From Blastomyces gilchristii SLH14081 (taxonomy: Eukaryota > Ascomycota > Eurotiomycetes > Onygenales > Ajellomycetaceae), in NCBI RefSeq assembly GCF_000003855.2, contig NW_003101655.1:310001-374000 (forward strand): DNA of 64,000 bases, read 5' to 3'. Within the stretch, counting starts at the first letter, position 1; every line of letters starts with the position of its first letter. The notes beneath the pieces were generated by a model. That model was given only the letters and a program-made list of their open reading frames with translations. It ran no database searches and was not told the DNA's origin. Positions 1 to 9,916 of this stretch are shown here, piece after piece. The position numbers and the translations under genes were made by a program.

Positions 1-1157
1 CAAAAACTCCACTACGCCCTCGTCTCCGTCGGGTTCCTCTACGTATCCAACCACGGCGTTCCAGAGAACGTCATCGCAGACCTCGCCAACGTGCTCCCGC
101 AGCTGTTCAGTTTGCCCGAGGCGGCCAAAGATGAAATTGCATTGCGCAATTCGCCCCATTTCTTGGGATATAGTAGGGTAGGTACGGAGACGACGGGGGG
201 AAAAGCTGATAGACGGGAGCAGGTGGAGTTTGCGACGGAGTTGGATGTCACGTATGGGCCCGGCAAGCCACTGTATGAACGATTGAGGGGGCTGAATCAG
301 GTATTTATTTACCATACAACTTTCGGACGCTTATTTACTATATATGCCCCCCCCTCCCCCCCAATTTTTCTGCTCACAGAGATACATACATTGTTGAGCA
401 TACTGATACTAACACAGAACAAAAAACAACCAACCAGTGGCCCTCCCGCCTCCCAACCGTAAAACCAATCGTCCAGTCCTATATCTCCCACCTAACCTCC
501 TTAGGCGAGCGCTTCCTCCACCTCGTCGCCGAAGCCCTCGCCCTACCTCCCCAAACATTCCTCCCCTTCCTCTCCGACCAGCACCGCCTAAAACTAATCC
601 GCTACCCGGGCACCACTGCTCCCACCGCCGATTCCGGCGAAACACCCACGCAAGGCGTCGGCCCGCACAAGGACTCCTCGGGCTGGTGGACGTTCCTCCT
701 TCAAGCCTCCCCGCCCTCCGTGAAGGGGCTGCAGGCGCTGAATAAAGCCGGCGGCTGGATCGACGTTCCCTGCGTGCCGGGCACGTTCGTGGTGAATATC
801 GGGCAGGCGTTTGAGGTTGTTACGAATGGGGTGTGCAAGGCCACGACGCACCGGGTGGTTATGGAACCTGGGTCGGCGGAGAGGTTTAGCGTGCCGTTTT
901 TCCAGGGGGTGAGGGGGAATTTGACAAAGGAGGAGGCGCTGGGGAGGCTGAAGGAGTTTTGGGAGGTTGGTTTGTTGGGTGGTAGTGGTGGTGACGGGGG
1001 AGAGTCTGAGGAGGGGAGGGGGATTGATTCGCCGTTTTTGAGGGGGGAGTATGATACGTGGGGTGAGTCGCAGCTGAGGACGAAGGTAAGGAGTCACCGG
1101 GATGTTGGGAAAAGGTTTTATGGGGATGTTTTTGAGAGGTATGTTAATGATGATTGA
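1..1157 (+). CDS. 2-oxoglutarate/Fe(II)-dependent dioxygenase, 5'-truncated by window edge
   Basis: Exons <1-300 and 438-1157; the join (donor GTATTT, acceptor CCAACCAG) keeps the frame and gives GLNQ-WPSRLPTV. The start lies left of the window. What remains is the double-stranded beta-helix core of an isopenicillin-N-synthase-like oxygenase. The N-terminal part holds the usual GFLYVSNHGVP segment. The metal site is HKD (codons 666-674, the HxD motif) with the distal His in ATTHRVV, and the 2OG-binding RxS is in ERFSVPFF. Such enzymes use 2-oxoglutarate and O2 to hydroxylate or desaturate small molecules; the substrate cannot be told from sequence. A glycine-rich loop near GGSGGDGG looks like a low-complexity insertion. 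It is a soluble enzyme with no visible signal peptide in the part seen. Family call is strong, specific function unknown. Confidence 0.85.
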
Positions 1158-1401
1158 GGGGGTTGGTTCAGAAAAGGGATATAAGTATTTAGATATATTA
1201 AATCCATTAATTTATGTCAATAATCGACGAATGCCTATTTAAGTATGTACTCAAGTCAGAGAGGAGTTCCTCCTCAATTTTATACAGCTGAAAATAAACC
1301 ATCCACAACTAAAGCGTACATCAGTATTATAGTTACTTGAAAGGTTAAAAAAAATCAAATGACTTTTCCCCAGCCTACTGAACTCAGCACCCACCCTCTC
1401 A
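1158..1401. other. Short convergent intergenic region
   Basis: AT-rich spacer of about 240 bp between two converging genes, presumably holding both 3' UTRs. No coding or repeat structure seen. Confidence 0.6.
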
Positions 1402-2506
1402 TTACTTCCAAGCGTAACTCTTCGCCCTCTCTACAAACCCCTTCCAACTAGTCGGTTTCTGCTCCAACAGCGCAAGACTCTCACCCAAACTTGCGCCGCC
1501 AAAGTACCCGGGTCCCTCTAGCAGTTGATGGTTTTCCAAAACTTCCTGTGCGGCGTGCGGGGGCATGAAGGACTTGTATTGTTCAGGGGTAATCTGGACC
1601 GCCTTGGCTGGGTAGCCTGTTACTTCCGTGAATTCGGAGACGATGCGGCTTGGGGTGTAGTAGTCGGTAGCCTCGTAGATGTCTCTGCCGAGGGTGGCGG
1701 GGTATTTCTTCATGACGGCGGTCACGAATTTTCCTGGGGGTTGGTGTAATTTAGTTCTGATGTTGGATCGTTTCTCAATATTTAAGGAAACTAGAAGTAT
1801 AAACTCACCCGTATCACCAACAACATCGAACAGCGGGAACTGCGCCTTATCGCTCACGGGCATGTTCAACGTAAACACCCCATCGGGCCCCTTCCTCAAC
1901 GCGGTCTCAAAATTGCTCATAAAGTACCCCGGCAACACGAACGTGGCCGGCACCCCGATGGTCCGGATATACTTCTCAACATTTGCCTTGCTGTCGAAGT
2001 GGCTCACATTCGGCAGGCGGCCGTTTGTGGCCTCCGTGACGTTGATCAGCGAGGAGAAGATGAGGTGGGAGACGCCGGCGGATTTAGCGGCGTCGGCGAC
2101 GTTTCTGCCCTGGGCGATTTCGACCTCCTCCTTGGCGGATTCCCAGAAGTTGGTGACGAGAAAGACGGTGTGGGCGTTTTCGAGGGCTGGGGTGAGGGAA
2201 GACACGGAGCTCATGTCCGCCTGGAGTTTCGCCTCGTTAGATATTGAATGAAATCAGGGTAAGGTACTTTTGTATGAGATATCTCAGAAGGGAGGTGGAA
2301 TTGATATCTCGAGAGGAGGGGAGTGAACGTACACTCATCATCTCAACCCCTTGGTTCGCCAATTCCTGTGCGGAAGGCTTGGAGGGATCGCGAGTGATGC
2401 CCCGGATTCTAAACTCCTTGGACAGCGTGGGGTCGGCGAGGATGGCTCTGATCACGGAGCCACCCTGATTACCAGTGGCGCCGAAAACGGTGATGAGCTT
2501 CGACAT
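1402..2506 (-). CDS. NmrA-like NAD(P)-binding protein
   Basis: Three exons on the minus strand: 2506-2333, 2232-1809 and 1733-1402, giving 309 residues. The N-terminus MSKLITVFGATGNQGGSV is the Rossmann GxxGxxG dinucleotide-binding motif of the NmrA/atypical short-chain dehydrogenase family. Further family signatures are HTVFLVTNFWES, the VSHLIFSSL strand and the FVLPGYFMSNF segment. Length matches the family (about 300 residues). Members act as NAD(P)-sensing regulators, like nitrogen regulator NmrA, or as isoflavone-reductase-like enzymes; nothing here decides between them. The second intron (1734-1808) is 75 bp, a multiple of three and free of stops, so its retention would insert 25 residues after FDVVGDTG without breaking the frame. 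The start chosen is the first Met, directly before the Rossmann strand. Confidence 0.88.
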
Positions 2507-2992
2507 TTTGCATAAGTTGTAGAGCGGTGCTTGGGTGTTTGTTTGTCGAATTGAAGAAGCGTAAATATGCTGCTGCTAGCAGTTTTGGATGATCTGTGGA
2601 ATGAGGGGATTGCTGGCTTTGGTTTGATGAAGAGAAATAAATTAATAGAGGGATCTTGAATTAATCTGTTCCTGCGTTCGTTAATTTTCAGGAGATATAT
2701 AGCTAGTTACTATTCTGCATTCCTATCTATAGCAATTGCAGGGATAGGCATGCTGATGGCATATGTCCGCATGTTTTGGATTAAAGTCCACAGCTCGTGA
2801 CATCATCATAGTTAACTAAGTAACGTAAAGTTAGCTATGTTTTCTACTGCGATGCGATGGCTGGCCAGTGCCGGTGCCGGTAGGTGCCACAGGACGCCGG
2901 CTGGTTGCTCAAAAAAGCAAAACTGTCTCCGAACCGTGGACGGTTGGCTAGTTGGCAGCTGTCTGTGGATGTTGATCACGGTGAACACAGGC

Positions 2993-3016
2993 GATTGCAT
3001 GATTGCATGATTGCAT
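2993..3016. repeat. 8-bp tandem repeat (GATTGCAT x3)
   Basis: Three perfect head-to-tail copies of GATTGCAT, followed by a partial GATC. It lies in the shared upstream region of two divergent genes. Confidence 0.9.
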
Positions 3017-3820
3017 GATCGGTGAGCTTGAAGCTTTTTCACGGCTGCGGAGCGCGGGGTAACATAACTAGTTAAGTTAGTTATGGGTTGGTTTGGTTTG
3101 ATACTGCGGATATTATTATTATCTAGATATCATTTGTCAGGAGGATTAGGAGAGGTGTCTCTGCCCCGGTTAAGACAACAAAACAAGAGGGTAGAATAGT
3201 CACCGATCCAGCTAGTTATCCCATCCAGCGTCCATCCAGCTTGCTCCAGCTTTCCCCCTGATGTTTCCGGCGGATTGAGATGGAGATGGGGGGGGGGTGT
3301 TGGATTAAAGTTCCGTCCAAGGCTGCTAAAACGCCCTTCCACCGTAGCTCGCCAGTTAGTTAAATAACTAGCGCCGACACGGCGGCCTTGATAACAGCAC
3401 AAAGCCTCTGAATAATAATATAATAATAGACTTGATAAAGTAAGATGGCCAGACGACGGGGTCCAGATGCCATGCCATGCCGCTGCCGACCTTGCCGGGT
3501 TCTGACTTCTCGGAGGGCGAGAGACTTTGCTGCCCAAGCCCGGGTTTGGTTGTCACAAACATCGTCCAGTAAATAATAACATAGTTATTATTTATCATCC
3601 ATATCACAGCCATTATTAGTTATTATTAATCCAGCACAGCCAATAACTCGCTGGACCCCGGGATCATGGCTGCCATGATTCATCGTAATGATACAGAGTT
3701 CTGACGACGAGACTGCCGAACATCCGTCAGCAAACGGGAGATACATCTTCTTGTGCTGATATCGATAGTTAGTTTATTAGCTACATAACTGCTAACTACA
3801 GATTGGTTTGGTGGCACAAA

Positions 3821-3883
3821 TTCCTCCCGTTCACCCCGTTCACCGCGTTCATCCCGTTCATCCCATTCATCCCATTCATCCAA
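3821..3883. repeat. 9-bp tandem repeat (TTCATCCCG-like, 7 copies)
   Basis: Seven consecutive 9-mers derived from TTCATCCCG (first copy TTCCTCCCG, last TTCATCCAA). Because the unit is a multiple of three it makes a charged WDER-like open frame on the minus strand. That frame has no other support and I do not call it a gene. Confidence 0.9.
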
Positions 3884-4740
3884 ATCATCATATGACGTGC
3901 CGCCACTGGAGCAGGAATGTAAGTTGACTAAGATATCATAATAATGTCTACATGTATATTGTACATGTACATATATACATTTACATATACTTACATACAT
4001 TACGGTACTTGCACGCAGGTATAAATCGAATATGGCAGCAATAATAAGTTCATCAAAACGTCAAACCAGCGTCATATCAGCCAATCAACCCACATACCAA
4101 CAACCCCCATCAGCCTTCCCACGCCGAACCCGGGTTGGCGCCCTCTGTGAAGCAATTGAGCGATTGTCCTGGACGCCGTCTCTGCGACATGTCAAATGTC
4201 CAAAAAGCGCATTATTGGGTTTCCCCGGCACACCCGGTTACGCATCAAACCCTCTCCAGGGCCATGTGAGCAACTTTTGTCACATCCTTCGCCCGTCGCG
4301 GCCAATGGGCGATGGCAAATCGGGCCTTTGCTTCCAAATAGAAGCCCCCCGGCGCTCTATGACGTGATGGACTACATTTCTTTTCGTCTTCTTCTGCTGC
4401 TGTTGCTGCTGCTGTGCTGCTGCTGCTGATGCTGCGGGGGAATTGATTTAGGAGTTGTTCCCCTTCGTAAGAGAGGGTATAAAGGGTTTGCTTTGCCTCC
4501 GTGGAACTTACAAACAGTCCCCTATCTTCTATTTTATCTTTCTTCCACTTGATTTACTTGTACCCAGACTCAGGAGATACCCCCCTATTCTCGCGGTGCG
4601 AGAGTATATTCATACACAAGACGCCCCCCCGGTTTCGCTATCAGAACAGTTTATATTTATTTATATTCCATATTCCATATTCCTTTTATCTATAAATCTT
4701 ATCATCTAATTTAAAGTATTTCACACCTGCGCCGGCGACA

Positions 4741-5537
4741 ATGACTCTCGTCAATACTGCTCTGCGCGGCGCCCTCTTTGCCACTCGCCTGCTACAATGG
4801 TGCAGTGCAGTTATCGTCATGGGAATCGTTGCCTATTTTCTCAATAAGGGTCCTAAGGGTGGACATCTGAAGTACGAGATTGTTATCGTATGTCAATAGC
4901 CCTCCTTTTAAAGTATAGGAAGACGGTCAAAATACGAATGTTGTTCATGTTATACTAACATGAGATATAACCCAGGCTGTACTATCTGTCGCCTTCTTCA
5001 TACCAGGCCTGCTGTCGCCCTTCATCCCCGTGATTGGGAGCTTCGCATTTCCTATTGATATCATATTCTCCTATCTGTACGTATCTTCTCTCCACATCAG
5101 GAAATATACAATCCCAAACGCAATAAAAACCTCTGCTAACGAAACAACACCCCATTGTTAATTGAATTAGGTGGTTGACATCATTCATCTTCACTGCGCA
5201 AGACTACAACAAGCACGATTGTGCATTCAATGCACCACCAGGCGGCCGATGTTCTCTCAAATACGCACTCGAGGCCTTTACTTTCCTAGCTTTGTAAGAT
5301 TAACCCCTGAACCCCCCCTAATACACACACCCCGCGGCGCACTGGAGTCCCCCCCCCTTGAGTTTAGAAGAAAATCTTACGACTAACATATTTCCCAGCT
5401 TCGGCTGCCTTGCTGCCGCAATGCTTGAAATCTACAACCTCTGGACGTACCACAAGAATCGCTCCCCAGCCACGCACCCTACCAAGGAAGTCCCCAGACA
5501 GTCGGCTGAGACTGGGGGTACGGCGGGGACCGTGTGA
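4741..5537 (+). CDS. MARVEL-domain membrane protein
   Basis: Four exons: 4741-4887, 4976-5076, 5171-5293 and 5399-5537, giving 169 residues. All joins have GT-AG ends and keep the frame. Four hydrophobic segments are visible: LFATRLLQWCSAVIVMGIVA, IAVLSVAFFIPGLLSPFIPV, DIIFSYLWLTSFIFTA and AFTFLAFFGCLAAAMLEI. A conserved-looking cytosolic/luminal stretch QDYNKHDCAFNAPPGGRCSL follows the third, with paired Cys residues. This is the four-helix MARVEL layout of fungal plasma-membrane or vesicle proteins (the Nce102 / synaptophysin-like fold class). The C-terminal tail is short, polar and Ser/Thr-rich. The exact role in fungi is usually unassigned. The start is the first ATG after a pyrimidine-rich leader, with context GACAATGA. 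Confidence 0.88.
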
Positions 5538-6821
5538 TTGATTTTGATTTGATGTTCGAGATCGAAACACGTGGGGAGGTGGTGACTTGAGGAGAGGAGA
5601 ATGAAGATGATGGTAATTTTTGAGACGTCCAGGCGATGTTGGGACCATCACGGAAGATGCGAGATGCGAGATGCGAGATGCGACATGACATGATTCTTAT
5701 GGTTTTTGATCGATAATAATATGGCACTTATCAGGCTGCGAGTGAGCGATTGCGGCAGTAGTAACGCAGACAAATGCAAATTTTATCTCCCCATTTTTGT
5801 TTGTGCTGTTGTTGGGTTATATATACCTCTCTTCTCAAGCTTTTGCCCACACTGTTCAAATTCTGAGCTTGATTGCTTCAACATTTGCAGAGCGAACAAG
5901 GAGCCGACAGTATTCGGGGGAAAAGTTGTAGTTGCTCTTATCAATGTTTGGCTTTGGTGACCTGTCATTATTCTTATTAGTTATTATATATCCCCCCCGC
6001 CTCCGTCTTTTTTGATTTAGTAATAATAGCTAATAATTAACCTGTTTATCTTTTTCTACCCCTTTTTCTCGTATTTTATAACTTACTAGTGTTCCAAAGA
6101 TTGTATTAAGTAATCAAGATCTTCTCATCAAAGATTGTATGAAATAGAGACTCACATTATTTAATATTGAGTAGATCTGAGAGTCTATTTAGACACTCAG
6201 AATGTTTTTATACTCAGAGATCTCTATTCTTTCAGACTCTCTATACTTACAAAGTCTCTATATCTGATGATTTCTTATCTGAAAATCTCCGTTCTGAGAG
6301 AACTCTATATCTGAAAAAGCTCTATTCTGAGAGAAGACTATATTTAAGAGAGCTCTATACTCAGAAAGACTCTATATTCAAAGAGACTCTATCTGTTGAG
6401 AATCTCTATACATCCGAGAGAATTCTATAGCTGAGATTCTGAGAATGTTGAGAGATCTGTGAGATGAAGCTGCGAGATGGAGCTTAATAATCTGAAAGTC
6501 AAGACTGATTAAATTAGTTATATAAATATAGTAACATACGTAATTGATGTGTGTCTACTCCGTACAACTCTCGACGATAATAAATAAATCAATTCCTGAA
6601 TTACAAACATCACGAAGAAAAAACCTTTATTTCTACTAAAACCGGATTACTCTGTGGTTAATCTGCATAATACCGCAGAGGCAAGCCAGTCAGACGTATT
6701 AAATATTGAATAAAAAAAGAAAAACCACTGCTCCACCAACTGCAAAAATCCGAAGAAAACAAAAAAAAGAAAAAAAGAAAAAATCTACTCACAAAAAACC
6801 CAACGAAGAGACTCAACATCC
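5538..6821. other. Convergent AT-rich intergenic region with minisatellite
   Basis: About 1.3 kb between the MARVEL gene (+) and the GH76 gene (-). Composition shifts to strongly AT-rich from about 5980, and the centre is a degenerate repeat annotated separately. A-rich runs occur at 6710-6790. A four-copy GCGAGAT-type run is at 5660-5690. No supported gene. Confidence 0.6.
6172..6450. repeat. Degenerate ~17-bp minisatellite in AT-rich block
   Basis: About 15 imperfect, variably spaced units built on CTCTATA followed by a purine-rich AGAGA tail (for example CTCTATACTCAGAAAGA, then CTCTATATTCAAAGAGA). Unit length varies from 15 to 21 bp. An open frame on the plus strand (6167-6430) runs through it and reads as a repetitive LYxxxLY/SER peptide. 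Since the unit is not a multiple of three the frame is best seen as a by-product of the repeat. Confidence 0.75.
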
Positions 6822-8472
6822 CTAGGTAAACAACACATACGCTCCCCCAACTATACTACCAAGCAATATAACCGTCAAAATTCCAGCGGCGGCCCTATCC
6901 CCCACCGTGATCCGCCTCGTCGCAATCTCCGGCGGAACATCACTGTTGTGTCGATACCCCGCGCCAGGATCTCCCTTACTCGTTCCCCCCGTCGACGCCG
7001 ACACAGGCGGCGGGACGCTCCGGACCATATTCGACTGAACCACCTCCAGCGCCGCGAGCTGCTGTCCCACCCCCGTCACCCCCTCGAACTTGCCCACGTC
7101 CCATTTCAGCGAGCACGCCGTCGTCAAGTCCGGGCCGGCTCCCTCCGCGCATGCCTTCGCGGCGCCGGCGGCGGAGGCGGCAAGGATTGGCATGATCCGC
7201 TTGGCTGTGAAGGGGGCGACTTGGGTTGTGGCGGCCATCCAGCGGACGAGGTAGGCTTTGAAGGAGAGCTGGTCTGTTTTGCAGGTGTTGTAGGGCTCGC
7301 AGGCGGATTCGAAGAGGATGGATGTTTCCGGCCGCAAGAAGATGTCGAGGGCGTCGAGGATGCCTTGTAGCCGGGTTCTCCATTTGTCGCTGCCATTGGT
7401 CTGTTTGCGGTTGATTTGCGGGGTTAACCTTCTTTTTTTTTTTTTTTTTGTGATGCACGGAGTGGTTTGAAGAAGAAGCAAGAAATGGGCAGAGGTAGAG
7501 ATACTGGGGGGGGGGGGGGGGGAGAGGGGGAACAGACGAATTTATACATATGCGCGGTGCCCAACATATTTACGCCCGCGTTATACGTCCACCGGATCGG
7601 ATCGGGCTTCGTGCAATTTTGCTCATCATCCGCGCCGTCTAAGAATTGGTAATTGTCCGTCACCAATCCAACACTCTCTATCCAATCCCACGCCTTCTCC
7701 GCCCAGACCGCATACGACTTGTTGCCGGTATACGTCGCCAGCCGCGCCCCGATGTTAAAAAAGCACCCGTTCGAGATGGTATTCTTGTAGTCGTACCCGG
7801 AGTTAAACGGGTAGATCTGCCACTTGAGCCCGCCACCGCACGTCTCTGTATCCCACCGCGCCGCCTGCGAGTTGAAGGTGCCCTGCACGAGGGCAAGCCA
7901 GTCTGGCTGGTCCGGGGGCGGGCTGGGGAAATTGCGCTCCGCCGCGGCCATGGCGGCTAAGGCCCAGAAACTCTGGTCGTCGTTGCCTTCGGATCTCGTC
8001 TGGTTGACCGGCATGAAGTTGCGGGTCGGGCTAGCTTGGTGCACCATAGCTTGGATGATGATGCTGTTGTAGGTCGAGTCGCCGGTATAGAACCAGTAGT
8101 CGATCAGGCCGCCGAACATCCCGCCGGCTTCCCACCAGTAGTAGGGCGGGGGCAGGGTTCCGGGGACATTCCCGGGAGCGTCACCTGTGTAGTAGCTTCT
8201 CAGACCCTTTGCGAGCTCTTGGGCGACTTTTATGACGGATTCTATTTTTTGGGGGAGGGTTGGGTTTCATATGTGAGTGGATGCGCTAGATCTATATGTA
8301 CTGATATAAAAGTAAAAGGGGATTCTAGGAAATTTGGATTAGAAATACCATCGTTAGTTACGTTCAAATTAACGGCATGTATGGGAACGGTGAGGAGGAG
8401 GAGGGCTTGGCTCGTTAATAGCCAAGACTGGGCTGGAGACGGAGGCGGAGATGAAGATGCCCTTAAGCGCAT
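6822..8472 (-). CDS. GH76 endo-alpha-1,6-mannanase, Dfg5/Dcw1 family (GPI-type)
   Basis: Exons 8472-8349, 8241-7538 and 7400-6822, giving 468 residues. The protein opens with a hydrophobic signal peptide ([19 protein letters not shown]) and continues [19 protein letters not shown], as in Dfg5/Dcw1 proteins. The catalytic Asp pair is in [14 protein letters not shown]. Family landmarks [33 protein letters not shown] and [13 protein letters not shown] follow. The C-terminus has a Ser/Pro-rich stretch and a hydrophobic tail ([19 protein letters not shown]) that fits GPI attachment or a membrane anchor. These enzymes are thought to transfer GPI-mannoproteins into the fungal cell wall. The second intron is odd: it has an unusual donor, GTCTGT, a run of 17 C a few bases downstream and a second homopolymer (A) near its 3' part. 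Confidence 0.92.
7506..7522. repeat. G17 homopolymer inside GH76 intron
   Basis: Seventeen consecutive G on the plus strand, read as C17 in the transcript, starting 15 nt after the intron donor. Assembly length may be unreliable here. Confidence 0.9.
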
Positions 8473-9916
8473 CCTACAATGTCGCCGAATAGTGCGCTAC
8501 GGAGGTTTTAGGTGGGGGAGTAGGGGAGTAGGGGAGTAGGGGGAAGGGGGGGGGGGCGCGCGCGCGCGGGGAGGGGAGAGGGGAGAGGGGAAGGGGGGCG
8601 GGAGCAAGGAGAGAGTTCAGGAGGAGATGAGCGAGATGCTATCGAGATATTAGATCAGATTGAACCGTCGAGGCCAGCGGGCGGGCATGAGCGGATGAAG
8701 GGAAGTATACTCCGTATTCATCTAACATATATCAGATGCACGGTTGAACTGGGGATATGATAATGATATGTATAATTATCTATATCACCCCTATCATGGG
8801 TACTCATGGGTACCATGTATACACCGAGAAGGACGAATAGAAAATCAACCGCCGACAGACATCTGCTGCTATCTATTGAAACTAAGCTGGCAGCACTGGC
8901 GGCAGAGTACACGCAATCCCGCACATAGGAGGTACCCGTTACCGCAACCCAAGCAGCGGCGGGACACAAGGTCACTCGCATGCATTGAATCATGAATTGA
9001 TTAAGTTAAGTTACCTCCTAGGCGAAATCCTAACTATAATATATGTATGGGAAGCGTGGCCATATGACTTTTGTTCATTCGTTTCATTCTTTCCCCACTG
9101 TTTCTTTGCGCAAGCAATGTTTCCTTGAAGCCGAGAGAAAACAAGCCTTTTTTTAAAGCATCGCCGAAGCTGCTTGGCCGAGCGCTAATTAGCGAGGTGC
9201 GAGTGTTGCGGTAGGTAGGGTAGATGTATGTACAGATTTCTGGCCCGAAAGTGGCAAATGTCATGGTTTGTTGGTAAAGTCAATTGTAGGGTTCAAGTTT
9301 GTATACTCCGTAGTTAACTAGTTAGTTATCCCGTAAGTTAAGTTAGTCCTGTTGCTAGCCATTTCATTTGCTGTAGTTAGGGCGTTGGAAGTTAGCCAAA
9401 TCCCACCACGAAGGACAGACATGTACGGTAAACCTGTACATATATGACAATTTATTTATTTATTTATTAGCCCCTTCAATACCTATGTATGTACTCGGTA
9501 CAACAATTTGGATCATCATCTTCTCTCCCAACACTTACGGCTGTTTGTTTAACGTATCGTCCTCGCCGGTTCTTGGTTCCCTATCCCCGATCCCATCCAC
9601 CCATCTGAGCCCTGACTCGAGGGTGGGCACGGTAGGATACTTGAATAGTCCAAGGCGGAGAGTTAGAGTATTGTATAGATTTTTTGATCCTACTCAAAAA
9701 GATTATCTAAGCAGAGAGGAATATTTTTATTCAGGTGTAAAGACTTGATAATTTTTAATATGTTTATCTAGTTGATTGTTGTGCTGAAATATGAATATCA
9801 ACCCTCAATCTAATCAAACTGAATAATCGAAAAACAGCTGAAAACTAATAGTAAAAGGAAATATATATATCCATCAAGTCAGCACCAGCCACCTGAACAT
9901 CTGAACATATTTAGAG
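8473..9916. promoter_or_regulatory. Upstream region of GH76 gene and downstream region of PFK
   Basis: About 1.4 kb. The first 130 bp next to the GH76 start are extremely G-rich (see separate entry). The rest is unremarkable and AT-leaning, with two TACTCCGTA motifs, the second at 9304 fused to GTTAACTAGTTAGTTA. A TTTA tetramer run lies near 9450. No supported gene. Confidence 0.5.
8511..8605. repeat. G-rich tract with GGGGAGTA repeats and (GC)6
   Basis: Plus-strand tract with three GGGGAGTA-type units, a run of 11 G and an alternating GC stretch (8556-8568), then GGGGAGA repeats. It begins 38 bp upstream of the GH76 start codon. Such sequence could form G-quadruplex or Z-DNA; that is inference. 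Confidence 0.85.

Larger units (their letters stand above)
2507..4740. promoter_or_regulatory. Divergent intergenic region with short tandem repeats
   Basis: About 2.2 kb between the NmrA-like gene and the MARVEL gene, which are transcribed away from each other, so both promoters should lie here. Two short tandem repeats are annotated separately. The region also has several TAACTAGTTA/TTAGTTA stretches and TAA/ATT-rich runs around 3400-3640. Small open frames are present but none has splice support or family resemblance. The last 350 bp are pyrimidine-rich, with CTG/CTT runs around 4388-4430, and end in an AT-rich leader before the ATG at 4741. Confidence 0.5.

Noticed and set aside
594..1097. 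167-codon minus-strand frame
   Set aside because: Antisense shadow of the GC-rich oxygenase exon, which has the catalytic motifs in the plus-strand frame.
3680..4000. 106-codon minus-strand frame rich in Asp, Glu, Arg and Trp
   Set aside because: Its distinctive part is the 9-bp tandem repeat translated; no support outside the repeat.
6167..6430. 87-codon plus-strand frame with repeated LYSER/LYL motifs
   Set aside because: Produced by the AT-rich 17-bp minisatellite; unit length varies and is not codon-periodic, so no evidence for selection on the protein.
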